A program made the translations under genes and the position numbers. Shown in pieces: positions 16,027 through 23,559 of a DNA stretch of 64,000 bases; the stretch's first letter is position 1; each line of letters opens with the position of its first letter. The notes below the pieces were generated by a model that was given only the letters and a program-made list of their open reading frames with translations, did no database searches and was not told where the DNA came from. Location of the stretch: positions 1 through 64,000 of the forward strand of contig JAJVHS010000006.1 of the NCBI GenBank assembly GCA_022072615.1, in the 5' to 3' direction. The stretch comes from Phycisphaerales bacterium. Lineage in GTDB: Bacteria; Planctomycetota; Phycisphaerae; Phycisphaerales; UBA1924.

Positions 16027-16113
16027 CGGAGAGGGGGAGATTCGAACTCCCGATGCGGCAAGCCGCATACTGGTTTTCGAAACCAGCCCATTCAACCGCT
16101 CTGGCACCTCTCC
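16027..16113 (-). tRNA. tRNA-Ser (anticodon CGA)
   Basis: Read on the minus strand: acceptor GGAGAGG pairs with CCTCTCC, discriminator G. The anticodon stem CTGGT/ACCAG encloses TTCGAAA, giving anticodon CGA (serine, UCG codons). The long variable arm with stem GCGGC/GCCGC-like pairing is typical of class II serine tRNA, and the T-arm contains GTTCGAATC. It is 87 nt without an encoded CCA. Confidence 0.95.
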
Positions 16114-16462
16114 GTCAGCGGATGGGAAGGTGATTCTTGGGAGGCGGGCGGGAAGGGTCAAACGGCGGGGGGGAAGAGAGCCTCGGCGGCGGCGGATGTG
16201 CACAAAAAGCGCCACGCACCGCGGCCGGGACGCACCAGTGTGCGGTTTTGGCGCTCGCTCCGCCAAGGACATATGAAGATTGCCATGACTGGTGTGCTGA
16301 TATTGCGGCAACGCACGATCTATTGAGCCGTTCGGACGGCACGCGGGAACAATCCGGGCGATTGCGCCGCAGAAAATGCGAGGCCTGCATGCGGCTGGAT
16401 GAGAGTGGCTGTACCGGGCCATCCGTGCCCGGGCGGGTTTGAGCAAGCCGGGGCGACGCTCG
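16114..16462. other. Intergenic region before the glycosyltransferase
   Basis: 349 bp that must contain the tRNA promoter (minus) and the glycosyltransferase promoter (plus). It is slightly AT-richer around 16270-16325 (AAGATTGCC...TGATATTGC). No repeat, RNA gene or credible reading frame was recognised. Confidence 0.5.
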
Positions 16463-17650
16463 ATGCGGGTGCTGCTGTTCACCGATACCTACGCGGACGT
16501 GAACGGGCCGAGCCGGTTTATCGGCAATATCGCCGACCAGGCCGTCGAGACCGGTCGCGACCTGCGGGTGTTCACGTCCACGCGGCTGCCGCACAAGACG
16601 CGGCGGAACGTGACAAACTTCGAGCCGCTGTTCGCGATGAAGATGCCCCGCTACGACACGCTCGACCTGGCGATCCCGCCGCTGACTCGGATGCTTCGGG
16701 AGGTCGACCGCGTCCGGCCCGACGTGATCCATATCTCGACGCCCGGGCCGGTGGGAGTGGTTGGGCTGATCGCGTCCCGGATGATGCGGTGCCCGGTCGT
16801 CGGCGTGTACCACACGGATTTCCCCGCGTACATCGACCGGCTGTTCGACGACCATGTGCTCACGCAGACCTGCTCGCACGCCATGCGGATGTTCTACAGG
16901 ACGTTCCGCGCGATCTTCACGCGGAGCGAGGATTACGCCGCGAGCCTGGAACGGATGGGCATCGAGCGCGGGCGGCTGACGCGGCTCCTGCCGGGAATCG
17001 ACCTCACAGACTTCAACCCCGGCTACCGCGATCCGAGCATCTGGGATCGCCTTCCGGCCGCCGCCGGCCCCGGAGGTAGTCATCGTGAGGCGCGACGGGG
17101 CGACCCGGTCCGTGTGCTCTATTGCGGACGCGTCAGCGTCGAGAAGAACCTCCCCATGCTGACGAGGGTCTGGAAGGGTGTGCAGGAGCGTCTGGGTGCG
17201 ACCGGGTCGCGAGCAGAACTGGTGATCGTCGGCGACGGCCCGTACCGACCGGAGATGGAAAAGGAGCTGTCGGGTTGGAACACCCGGTTTGTCGGGTTCC
17301 GCCACGGCCACGAGCTTTCGACGATCTATGCGTCCAGTGACATGTTCGTCTTTCCGTCGGTGACGGACACGCTGGGCCAGGTGGTGATGGAGTCGCAGGC
17401 CTCGGGCTTGCCGGTGCTCGTCACCGACCAGGGCGGTCCGAAGGAAGTCGTGACACACCGCCAGACGGGTCTTGTGCTCGGGGCGGGCGAGATCGGGCCG
17501 TGGATCGACGCGATCTGCGGGCTTGTCGCGGACGGCGAGCGTCGTCGGTCGATGGGATCAGCGGCGGTGGAGATCATGGCGAGGCGGTCCATCGCGGCCT
17601 CGTTCGATCACTTCTGGTCCGTCCACGAGAAGGTGTACGCGGCGACATGA
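16463..17650 (+). CDS. GT4-type glycosyltransferase
   Basis: A 395-residue glycosyltransferase with the GT-B fold. The N-terminal half begins MRVLLFTDTYADVNGPSRFI and contains DVIHISTPGPVGVVGL and VYHTDFPAYIDRL, as in lipid-linked mannosyl- and glucosyl-transferases. The C-terminal half has the donor site: RVLYCGRVSVEKNLPML, LVIVGDGPYRPEM, FVFPSVTDTLGQVVMESQAS with the E-x7-E motif, and GLPVLVTDQGGPKE. Glycosylation of a membrane lipid or surface polysaccharide is likely; acceptor unknown. ATG 16463 is chosen for homology to the family N-terminus; a TTG at 16439 in the same frame is an alternative. It ends directly against the dut start (17651), suggesting co-transcription. Confidence 0.88.
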   Translation: MRVLLFTDTYADVNGPSRFIGNIADQAVETGRDLRVFTSTRLPHKTRRNVTNFEPLFAMKMPRYDTLDLAIPPLTRMLREVDRVRPDVIHISTPGPVGVVGLIASRMMRCPVVGVYHTDFPAYIDRLFDDHVLTQTCSHAMRMFYRTFRAIFTRSEDYAASLERMGIERGRLTRLLPGIDLTDFNPGYRDPSIWDRLPAAAGPGGSHREARRGDPVRVLYCGRVSVEKNLPMLTRVWKGVQERLGATGSRAELVIVGDGPYRPEMEKELSGWNTRFVGFRHGHELSTIYASSDMFVFPSVTDTLGQVVMESQASGLPVLVTDQGGPKEVVTHRQTGLVLGAGEIGPWIDAICGLVADGERRRSMGSAAVEIMARRSIAASFDHFWSVHEKVYAAT

Positions 17651-18142
17651 ATGGCGGGGGCTGACGGGCAGGCACGCGAGCTATATTGGACGGTGGATAC
17701 ACCAAGATTGAAAGTGAAGCGGCTCGACCCCGGTGCGACGATCCCCGCCTACCAGAGCGCGGGCGCCGCGGGGCTTGATCTCTCCGCGTGCCTGCCGGGC
17801 GGACCCGTCGTGATCGAACCCGGACGCATCGCGGCGATCCCCTGCGGCATCGCCGTCGCGATCGCCGAAGGGTTCGAGGGCCAGGTCCGGCCGCGATCGG
17901 GCCTCGCGACAAGGCATGGGATCTCGATGCCCAACACGCCGGGGACCATCGACAGCGATTACCGCGGTCCGGTGATCGTGCCGCTGATCAACCATGGCAA
18001 GGAGCCGTTCTCGGTGACGCACGGGATGCGCATCGCGCAGATGGTGATCGCGCCCGTGGCGAGAGCGACCGTGGTGGAAGTGGATTCGCTCGACGCGACC
18101 GAACGAGGTGCGGGTGGATTCGGGTCGACAGGGACCCATTGA
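17651..18142 (+). CDS. dut: dUTP diphosphatase
   Basis: Hydrolyses dUTP to dUMP and pyrophosphate, keeping uracil out of DNA and feeding thymidylate synthesis. All five trimeric-dUTPase motifs are present: AGAAGLDLSA (1), PRSGLA (2), GTIDSDYRG (3), RIAQMVI (4) and RGAGGFGSTG (5). From ATG 17651 the protein has 163 residues, about 15 more than usual. GTG 17693 (VDTPRLKVKRL) would give 149 residues and is an equally reasonable start; TATATT just upstream of it could even be a -10 box. The gene is immediately adjacent to the glycosyltransferase stop and converges with the amidase gene 56 bp away. Confidence 0.95.
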   Translation: MAGADGQARELYWTVDTPRLKVKRLDPGATIPAYQSAGAAGLDLSACLPGGPVVIEPGRIAAIPCGIAVAIAEGFEGQVRPRSGLATRHGISMPNTPGTIDSDYRGPVIVPLINHGKEPFSVTHGMRIAQMVIAPVARATVVEVDSLDATERGAGGFGSTGTH

Positions 18143-18198
18143 CGCCGGCGGCGTGCCCGATGGCCAGTACCGCAAGCCGGAGAACCGGCGGACCGCGG

Positions 18199-19212
18199 CT
18201 ATCTCATCCGGCCGCGAACGCCGCGGAGCAGGTCATCCCAGCGGAGGGCGGGCCCGGGATCGACCTTGTTGGCCTGCACGTGGCAGTGGCCGAGGATGCC
18301 CTGGAATTCGCGCCACTGCTCCTCGGTGAGCGCGTCGGCCGCGACCGACCCGTCCGCGTTGCGCGGGCACTCCGGCGCGATGCGCGGGAAGAGCGTGCAC
18401 AGCGCGGCGGTGAGCCTGGTCAGCGACTCGTACTGCTGCGGCGTGAAGTCGTACATCACGAGGCGGGAGCCGTTTATGGTGCCCGTGACCAGGCCCTCCG
18501 TCGCCGGGCAGCCAATAAAGCCTGGTGTCCTGATTCCACCGTTGCCCAGGCGATCGGGAAGCACGATGCGGGTGCGCCCCGATTCATCGGGCTGGTACCA
18601 CTCCGAAAGAGGCGAGTTGGTCGCGTCCGGCGGATAGGCGCCGATGCTGGCGATCTCGACGCCGATCGACCGGTCGTTGCTGATGGTGGCGTGCCAGGCA
18701 CGTTCTTTGACGTCGAGCGTCTGGTAGATGGTGCCGTCGAGGTCGAGCATGAAATGCACGGACAGGCCGCGCATGTCGTGGAGAACGCGGAAGCAGGTTC
18801 TGGAGGTGCCCGCCGCGTCGTAGTGGAGCACGAACTGGTCGACGTGCTGCTGGAGCGACGGCAGATCCCAGCCTCCGCCGCGGACGCGTTCAAGCTGATC
18901 GGGCGAATAGGTCTCCAGAGCGGTGCGCTGGGAGCGCAGGTTGTAGCGGTTGGGCTCCTTGAGGCCCGCCGCCTGGGCCTTTTCCCACGGGGAGTCCTCC
19001 CACGGGACGAAGCGTCGTTCGACGCGGTAGGCGTCGTAGCCGCCGGGGTCGGTCCACAGCACGACCGGGGCTCCGATGTCGTAGAGCTGGCCGCAGACCA
19101 TGATCTCGGTGCCGCGGCGGTCGAGGCGGCGGGCGGGCGAGGAGCAGCCCGTGAGAAGGAGCCCCACGAGCGCGAGCATGGTCGTCAAGAACGCGGCGGC
19201 TGATCGCGGCAT
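18199..19212 (-). CDS. Lipoprotein N-acetylmuramoyl-L-alanine amidase (AmpD/amidase_2-like)
   Basis: A 337-residue exported lipoprotein: the N-terminus ends LVGLLLTGCSS, a lipobox with Cys at about 21. The catalytic domain has zinc-site motifs of the T7-lysozyme/AmpD amidase fold: VDQFVLHYDAAGTSRTCFRV (first His near 140), ERAWHATISNDRSIGVEIAS (about 190-210) and FQGILGHCHVQANKVDPGPA (final His and Asp-Pro-Gly near 310-325). It should cleave the muramoyl-L-alanine amide bond at the periplasmic face, in cell-wall turnover or recycling. The start at ATG 19212 is fixed by the signal sequence; the frame stays open far upstream without meaning. It is divergent from the SLC13 transporter. Confidence 0.85.
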   Translation of the reverse strand: MPRSAAAFLTTMLALVGLLLTGCSSPARRLDRRGTEIMVCGQLYDIGAPVVLWTDPGGYDAYRVERRFVPWEDSPWEKAQAAGLKEPNRYNLRSQRTALETYSPDQLERVRGGGWDLPSLQQHVDQFVLHYDAAGTSRTCFRVLHDMRGLSVHFMLDLDGTIYQTLDVKERAWHATISNDRSIGVEIASIGAYPPDATNSPLSEWYQPDESGRTRIVLPDRLGNGGIRTPGFIGCPATEGLVTGTINGSRLVMYDFTPQQYESLTRLTAALCTLFPRIAPECPRNADGSVAADALTEEQWREFQGILGHCHVQANKVDPGPALRWDDLLRGVRGRMR

Positions 19213-19410
19213 CGGCTGAGCGTACGCGCGAACCGGGTATTGAGGTATGCTCGGACCGTGCGGCCCGCCGGCCGGCGCGGCAGAACGACGTTGCCGGAAC
19301 AGTGCACCGGACCGGCGAGCGTGATCGGCCGGCTCTTTGTATGACGACCGCAAGCCTTGATCCTTTTGAACCGGTGTCGCCGGGAAAGACCGATCGCGCT
19401 GGACCGAACC

Positions 19411-20976
19411 ATGAGCAAAGAACTCGAGCACTCGGATACGCACGCGGGCCCGGCGTGGGTGAAATGGGCGGGCCTGGTGCTCGGTCCGGTGCTCGGGGTC
19501 CTGGTGCACGCGTCGCTGCCGCACGCGGTGCTGGACGACTCGGGCAAGGTGGTCAGCGGGCTCACGTGGGAGGGGCGTGCCGCGGCGGCGGTGGGCGTCT
19601 GGATGATCACGTGGTGGCTGACCGAGGCGCTGCCGCTGGAGGCCACGGCGCTGCTCCCGATCGCGGTGTTCCCGGTGCTCGGCGTCACGCCGATCAAGCA
19701 GGCGGCGGCGCCGTACGCGGACGACGTGATCTTCCTGTTCATGGGCGGCATGTTCCTGGGCTGCGCGATGGAGAAGTGGGGGCTTCACCGCCGGATCGCG
19801 CTGCGGGTGGTCGGGGTGGTGGGGACGCGTCCCGTCCGGGTGGTCGGCGGGTTCCTGATGGCGTGCGCGCTGGTGAGCATGTGGGTCTCGAACACGGCGA
19901 CGGCGGTGATGATGCTGCCGGTGGCGGTAAGCGTGCTCACCATGTCCAGGCAGGCGCTCGAAGCGTCGGGGGACCACGAGGAGCATCGCCGGCATTTCGA
20001 GCAGTTCGCGGCGGCGCTGCTCCTGGCGATCGCGTACGGGTCGACGATCGGCGGCATCGGGACGCTGATCGGGACGCCGCCGAACATCGTGCTCGCGAAC
20101 TTTGTCAGCCAGAGGTACGGCCAGGACGTGTCGTTCGTGCGCTGGATGGCGATCGGCGTGCCCTTGCTCATCGTGTTCGTGCCGGTGGCGTGGATCGTGC
20201 TGACGAGGGTCGCGTTCCGCGTGACGAGCCGCGAGATCCCCGGCGTGCGCGAGGAGATCGAGCGCAACGTTCGCAGCCTGCGCCCGGTGACGCGGGGTGA
20301 AAAGGCGGTGCTGTGGGTCTTCGGGTCGGCGGCGGTGGCGTGGATCCTGCGGGAGCCCCTGGGAGAGTCGGTGGGCGTCATCAAGCGGCTGGCGGACGGC
20401 CGCAAGATCGAGTACCTGACCGACGCGGGGATCGCCGTGATCGCGTCGATCCTGCTGTTCATCGTGCCCGTGGACGCGAGGAAGCGGGAGTTCGTGCTGG
20501 ATTGGAAATCGGCGGCGCGCATCCCGTGGGGCATCCTGCTGATGTTCGGCGGGGGACTGAGCCTGACCGCCGCCATGACGCAGCACGGCGTCGACGCCTA
20601 CATCGGGACGCTGCTCTCGGGGCTGGGGGGGATGCACCCCATCGTGGTGATCGGGCTCTTCAGCGCCGCGGTGGTGTTCGCCAGTGAGTTTGCGGGCAAC
20701 ACGGCGCTGGCCACCGCGGTGATGCCGATCGCCCACGCGGTGGCGGGGCCGCTGGGCGTGCACCCGTTCCTGCTGGTGTTCCCGGCGGCGATGGCGGCCA
20801 GTTACGCGTTCATGATGCCGATGGGGACGCCGCCCAACGCGATCGTGTTCGGCCCGGGATACCTGCGGGTTTCCCACATGGCCAGGGCCGGGGTGCTGCT
20901 GAACATCGCGGCGATTCTGCTGATCACGGCGGTGGGATACTGGCTGGTGCCGGTGCTGTTTGCGCCGCCGCCGTGA
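19411..20976 (+). CDS. SLC13/DASS-family anion or dicarboxylate symporter
   Basis: A 521-residue inner-membrane transporter of the divalent anion:Na+ symporter family. Two inverted half-repeats are visible: the first with SMWVSNTATAVMMLPVAVSV (about 150-170) and the GTPPNIVLANF loop, the second with ASEFAGNTALATAVMPIAHA and MPMGTPPNAIVFGPG. The S/G-N-T and GTPPN motifs build the two sodium/substrate sites; the second site has Gly in place of Ser (GNTA). Substrates are usually succinate, malate or sulfate-like anions. ATG 19411 (MSKELEHSD) is preferred to the open frame from 19357. Converges with the sirtuin gene 34 bp away. Confidence 0.9.
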   Translation: MSKELEHSDTHAGPAWVKWAGLVLGPVLGVLVHASLPHAVLDDSGKVVSGLTWEGRAAAAVGVWMITWWLTEALPLEATALLPIAVFPVLGVTPIKQAAAPYADDVIFLFMGGMFLGCAMEKWGLHRRIALRVVGVVGTRPVRVVGGFLMACALVSMWVSNTATAVMMLPVAVSVLTMSRQALEASGDHEEHRRHFEQFAAALLLAIAYGSTIGGIGTLIGTPPNIVLANFVSQRYGQDVSFVRWMAIGVPLLIVFVPVAWIVLTRVAFRVTSREIPGVREEIERNVRSLRPVTRGEKAVLWVFGSAAVAWILREPLGESVGVIKRLADGRKIEYLTDAGIAVIASILLFIVPVDARKREFVLDWKSAARIPWGILLMFGGGLSLTAAMTQHGVDAYIGTLLSGLGGMHPIVVIGLFSAAVVFASEFAGNTALATAVMPIAHAVAGPLGVHPFLLVFPAAMAASYAFMMPMGTPPNAIVFGPGYLRVSHMARAGVLLNIAAILLITAVGYWLVPVLFAPPP

Positions 20977-21010
20977 CGGCGAGAGCCGATGGCACCGGTC
21001 CGGCCCGTGC

Positions 21011-21790
21011 CTACCTGCCTTCACCCGCTGGAGCCTGCGGGCCGCATCGATCAAGGATGAGCGGCAGCAGCTCGCCCGACTTTCCGCGGGCGGCGAAGTC
21101 AACCAGCGGCGTGATCGGCGTTGACTCCGGGTTGATCTCGCCGGTGGCCGCGCCGGCGGACTTTGCGATGTGGATGAAGCTCGCGGCCGGATGGACCACC
21201 GAGCTGGTCCCGATCGAGAGGAACAGGTCGCAGTCCTGGAGCGCCTCGAATGCGGCGGCGAGGGCGGACTCGGGGAGCATCTCGCCGAACCAGACGACGT
21301 TCGGACGGAGCAGGCCGCCCGCGGGTGAGCGGGGCGGGAATTCGGTCATCGGTTCAGCGGGCGGGGTGAATTCCCGGCCGGTCCTGGTGCAGCGCCACAC
21401 CATGATGGTGCCGTGCAGTTCGACGACATTGATCGATCCGGCACGGTGGTGGAGCCGGTCGACATTCTGGGTCAGGAGCGTGAAACGACCGCCGCGAGCG
21501 GTGAGTTGTTCTTCGAGGCGGGCAAGGGCGAGATGCCCGGGGTTCGGCGCGCATGCCATGCAGCCGATGCGGCGCTGGTCGTACCAGCGGGTGACGAGCT
21601 CGGGGTTCTTCTCGAAGGCCTCGGGCGTCGCCAGTTCCTGTGGATTGAAGCTTGCCCACAGCCCCGTCATGGCATCGCGGAACGTCGGCGTGCCGCTCTC
21701 GGCGGAGACGCCCGCCCCGGTGAGCACGACGACATGCCGTGCGGAACGCACGGCCTTGGCGATCGCGGAGATGGGGTCGGCGTCGGGCAT
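21011..21790 (-). CDS. Sir2-family NAD-dependent deacylase (class III-like), zinc cysteines largely lost
   Basis: A 259-residue sirtuin removing acyl groups from lysines with NAD+. GAGVSAESGTPTFRD (25-39), LTQNVDRLHHRAGS and VELHGTI (catalytic His), VVWFGEMLPE and SIGTSSVVHPAA are canonical. The WYDQRR segment carries the Tyr-x-x-Arg pair that in SIRT5/CobB marks preference for succinyl/malonyl groups. The zinc module, normally four Cys, keeps only one (WRCTRTG); the second pair is replaced in PPRSPAGGLLRP. The module is therefore probably metal-free, and activity needs testing. Starts 48 bp from the divergent QueC-like gene. Confidence 0.88.
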   Translation of the reverse strand: MPDADPISAIAKAVRSARHVVVLTGAGVSAESGTPTFRDAMTGLWASFNPQELATPEAFEKNPELVTRWYDQRRIGCMACAPNPGHLALARLEEQLTARGGRFTLLTQNVDRLHHRAGSINVVELHGTIMVWRCTRTGREFTPPAEPMTEFPPRSPAGGLLRPNVVWFGEMLPESALAAAFEALQDCDLFLSIGTSSVVHPAASFIHIAKSAGAATGEINPESTPITPLVDFAARGKSGELLPLILDRCGPQAPAGEGR

Positions 21791-21838
21791 CGGCGTCAGG
21801 CGAACCGGGAAGCGTAGATGACCAGGCGGGGAGTCGAG

Positions 21839-22615
21839 ATGTCCGACGAGCGGGATGCCGGCGTCGTCGGGGGCGGCGAGCCCGGCGCGGGCCTCGACGA
21901 GCCCGCGACAACGCGGCGTCGGCGCAGTTACACTGCAGCGATGGAGTCACGGAGGGTTCTCGTCATCGGGGACGGTGATATCGGCGCCATCGTCGCGAGC
22001 GCGGCGGCGGCGGACGGCGCGCTGATGGCCGAGCCGGACGCCGCCAAGCGACGCGCGGTCCGCCCGGTGCTGTGGACGCCGGTCTTCAGGGGCGAGACGG
22101 CCAAGGCCCGTCGCTGGGCGAGCCGGCGCCAGGCGGAACTGTTCGAGATGGAACTCGTCGAGCCGGCCGCGGACGAGACGTCGAGCGCTCCCGAGGGTGA
22201 ATGGCCCCGGGATACAGGCGAGCTGGTCCAGGCGTCGATCGCGGCTGTGAAGCTGGGGTGCTCGACCGTGGTGTGGCCGACGCACTCGGTGCATGCCGAG
22301 AGCCCGGATCTGGACGACGTGTCGCGGGCGATCGACAGGGCCTTGCTGGTGGCACGGCTCATTTCGCTCGATGCCGATCACCACGGCTGCCCATCGTTCA
22401 GGATCGAGACGCCGCTGGTCGACCTCTCAGACCGCATGCTCGCGGACCTGGTGCTCGACATGGACCTGCCGGTTCGGCTGTGCTGGTGGTGGCACGCGGA
22501 GATGTCTTCGGGCGGGTCGGGCGAGTTCCTGCGGCAGCACGACCGCTGGACGGGTGTGCTCGAAGCGGTGGGCTGGAGGATGGAAGCCCGGCACGCCGCC
22601 CCGGACGCTCGGTAA
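21839..22615 (+). CDS. Degenerate QueC-like (PP-loop) protein
   Basis: A 258-residue protein. The second half reads like 7-cyano-7-deazaguanine synthase: SFRIETPLVDLSDRMLADLV and then DLPVRLCWWW, where QueC has the ETP(L/F)xDL(S/T)K strand followed by the WSC...CGxCxxC zinc site. Here the zinc cysteines are absent and the N-terminal SGGxDS ATP loop is replaced by VIGDGDIGAIVASAAAADG. A catalytic QueC role is therefore unlikely. It may be a diverged PP-loop protein with another job. The start at 21839 has GGGGAG five bases upstream; ATG 21941 (MESRRVLVIGDGD) is the main alternative and better fits the fold. No other queuosine genes are nearby. Confidence 0.5.
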   Translation: MSDERDAGVVGGGEPGAGLDEPATTRRRRSYTAAMESRRVLVIGDGDIGAIVASAAAADGALMAEPDAAKRRAVRPVLWTPVFRGETAKARRWASRRQAELFEMELVEPAADETSSAPEGEWPRDTGELVQASIAAVKLGCSTVVWPTHSVHAESPDLDDVSRAIDRALLVARLISLDADHHGCPSFRIETPLVDLSDRMLADLVLDMDLPVRLCWWWHAEMSSGGSGEFLRQHDRWTGVLEAVGWRMEARHAAPDAR

Positions 22616-22716
22616 CAGGACCGAGATCCACGCCGCTCGACGCCCCGGGGGCACGAAATCCTGCAGGGCGCGACGATCGGGTTTGGGAGGCCGCGGCGGC
22701 GCGGTAGACTCGGCGG

Positions 22717-23559
22717 ATGATCATTGAGTGGCTCGCGTTTCGACTGATCATCGGGGCTGTCAGCGCCGGTCAAGTGGGCGGCGTGGGCGCTGCGCCCCCC
22801 GGGCAGCCGGTGCAGCACGCGGACGCCGCTCCCGTCGCGGTGGGGGTGGCGTCGCCCGGGTACTTGTGGCCCGAGAACTTTCAGGTAGAGAACGACCAGG
22901 CCCGTGTGTTCTGGCGATCAGGAACCGCGGAGGCCCCGTGGCCCGGCGCCCGGATCACGCACGCATTCGTGCGCGGGCTCGGGACGCAGGAGAACATGGA
23001 CTCGGTCCAAAGCCCAGGGGGCCGGTCGGCCGGGTTCACACTGGAAGGCTCGGGCGCGTTTGTCATCGGCGTCACCCTCGGGAAGGGTGAGGCCGTGGTT
23101 CGACCGGCCGACGTGGCCCGGGTCGGCGAGGACGGCGCACGCGGGATCAACGCCGACGAGCGAGCGAGGGTGGTGCAGTGCGCCAAGGCCGTGCTGCGGC
23201 GTGACGATGCGACGAACCCCGGCCGCCGCAGCCCGGTGGTCACGAGCAAGTGCGGCCAGCCGGCCGAGCTTCGCCCGCTGATGGACCCCACCGTCGGTCC
23301 GATCCCGCGGGACATCCCGGTGCGGGTGTTCGCCGGCGGATCTGCACGGGCCGGGGCGAGCGTTTCGTTTCGCGTGATGAACGCGGCCGGAGAAGTGACC
23401 CACGAGGGTGTCGCCCCAACAAGCGCGGAGGGCGTGATGACCTTGACGATCGATCGACCGGGCGTGTGGGTGCTCGCGAGCGAGTGGGTCGTGCCTGGCG
23501 ACGGCGAAGGAGGGGCCGTGTGGTATCAGTCGACGCTGAGCTTCGAGGTGGCGCCATGA
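22717..23559 (+). CDS. Secreted DUF4198-like protein
   Basis: A 280-residue exported protein with a signal peptide at 1-25. The body resembles DUF4198 proteins: an early WPENFQVENDQARVFWRSG segment, a middle GKGEAVVRPADVARVGEDG, and a C-terminal carboxypeptidase-regulatory-like Ig fold with IPVRVFAGGSARAGASVSFRV split around residues 205-225 and ADE-like turns before LTIDRPGVWVLASEW. Such proteins are periplasmic and often linked to metal transport, but there is no metal transporter here. Its last codons overlap the next gene (ATGA at 23556-23559), implying translational coupling with the BNR propeller protein. Confidence 0.65.
   Translation: MIIEWLAFRLIIGAVSAGQVGGVGAAPPGQPVQHADAAPVAVGVASPGYLWPENFQVENDQARVFWRSGTAEAPWPGARITHAFVRGLGTQENMDSVQSPGGRSAGFTLEGSGAFVIGVTLGKGEAVVRPADVARVGEDGARGINADERARVVQCAKAVLRRDDATNPGRRSPVVTSKCGQPAELRPLMDPTVGPIPRDIPVRVFAGGSARAGASVSFRVMNAAGEVTHEGVAPTSAEGVMTLTIDRPGVWVLASEWVVPGDGEGGAVWYQSTLSFEVAP

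Noticed and set aside
19213-21102. Upstream extension of the amidase frame antisense to the SLC13 transporter
   Set aside because: The lipoprotein signal sequence at 19212 fixes the start; the extension is His/Arg/Asp-rich and matches nothing.
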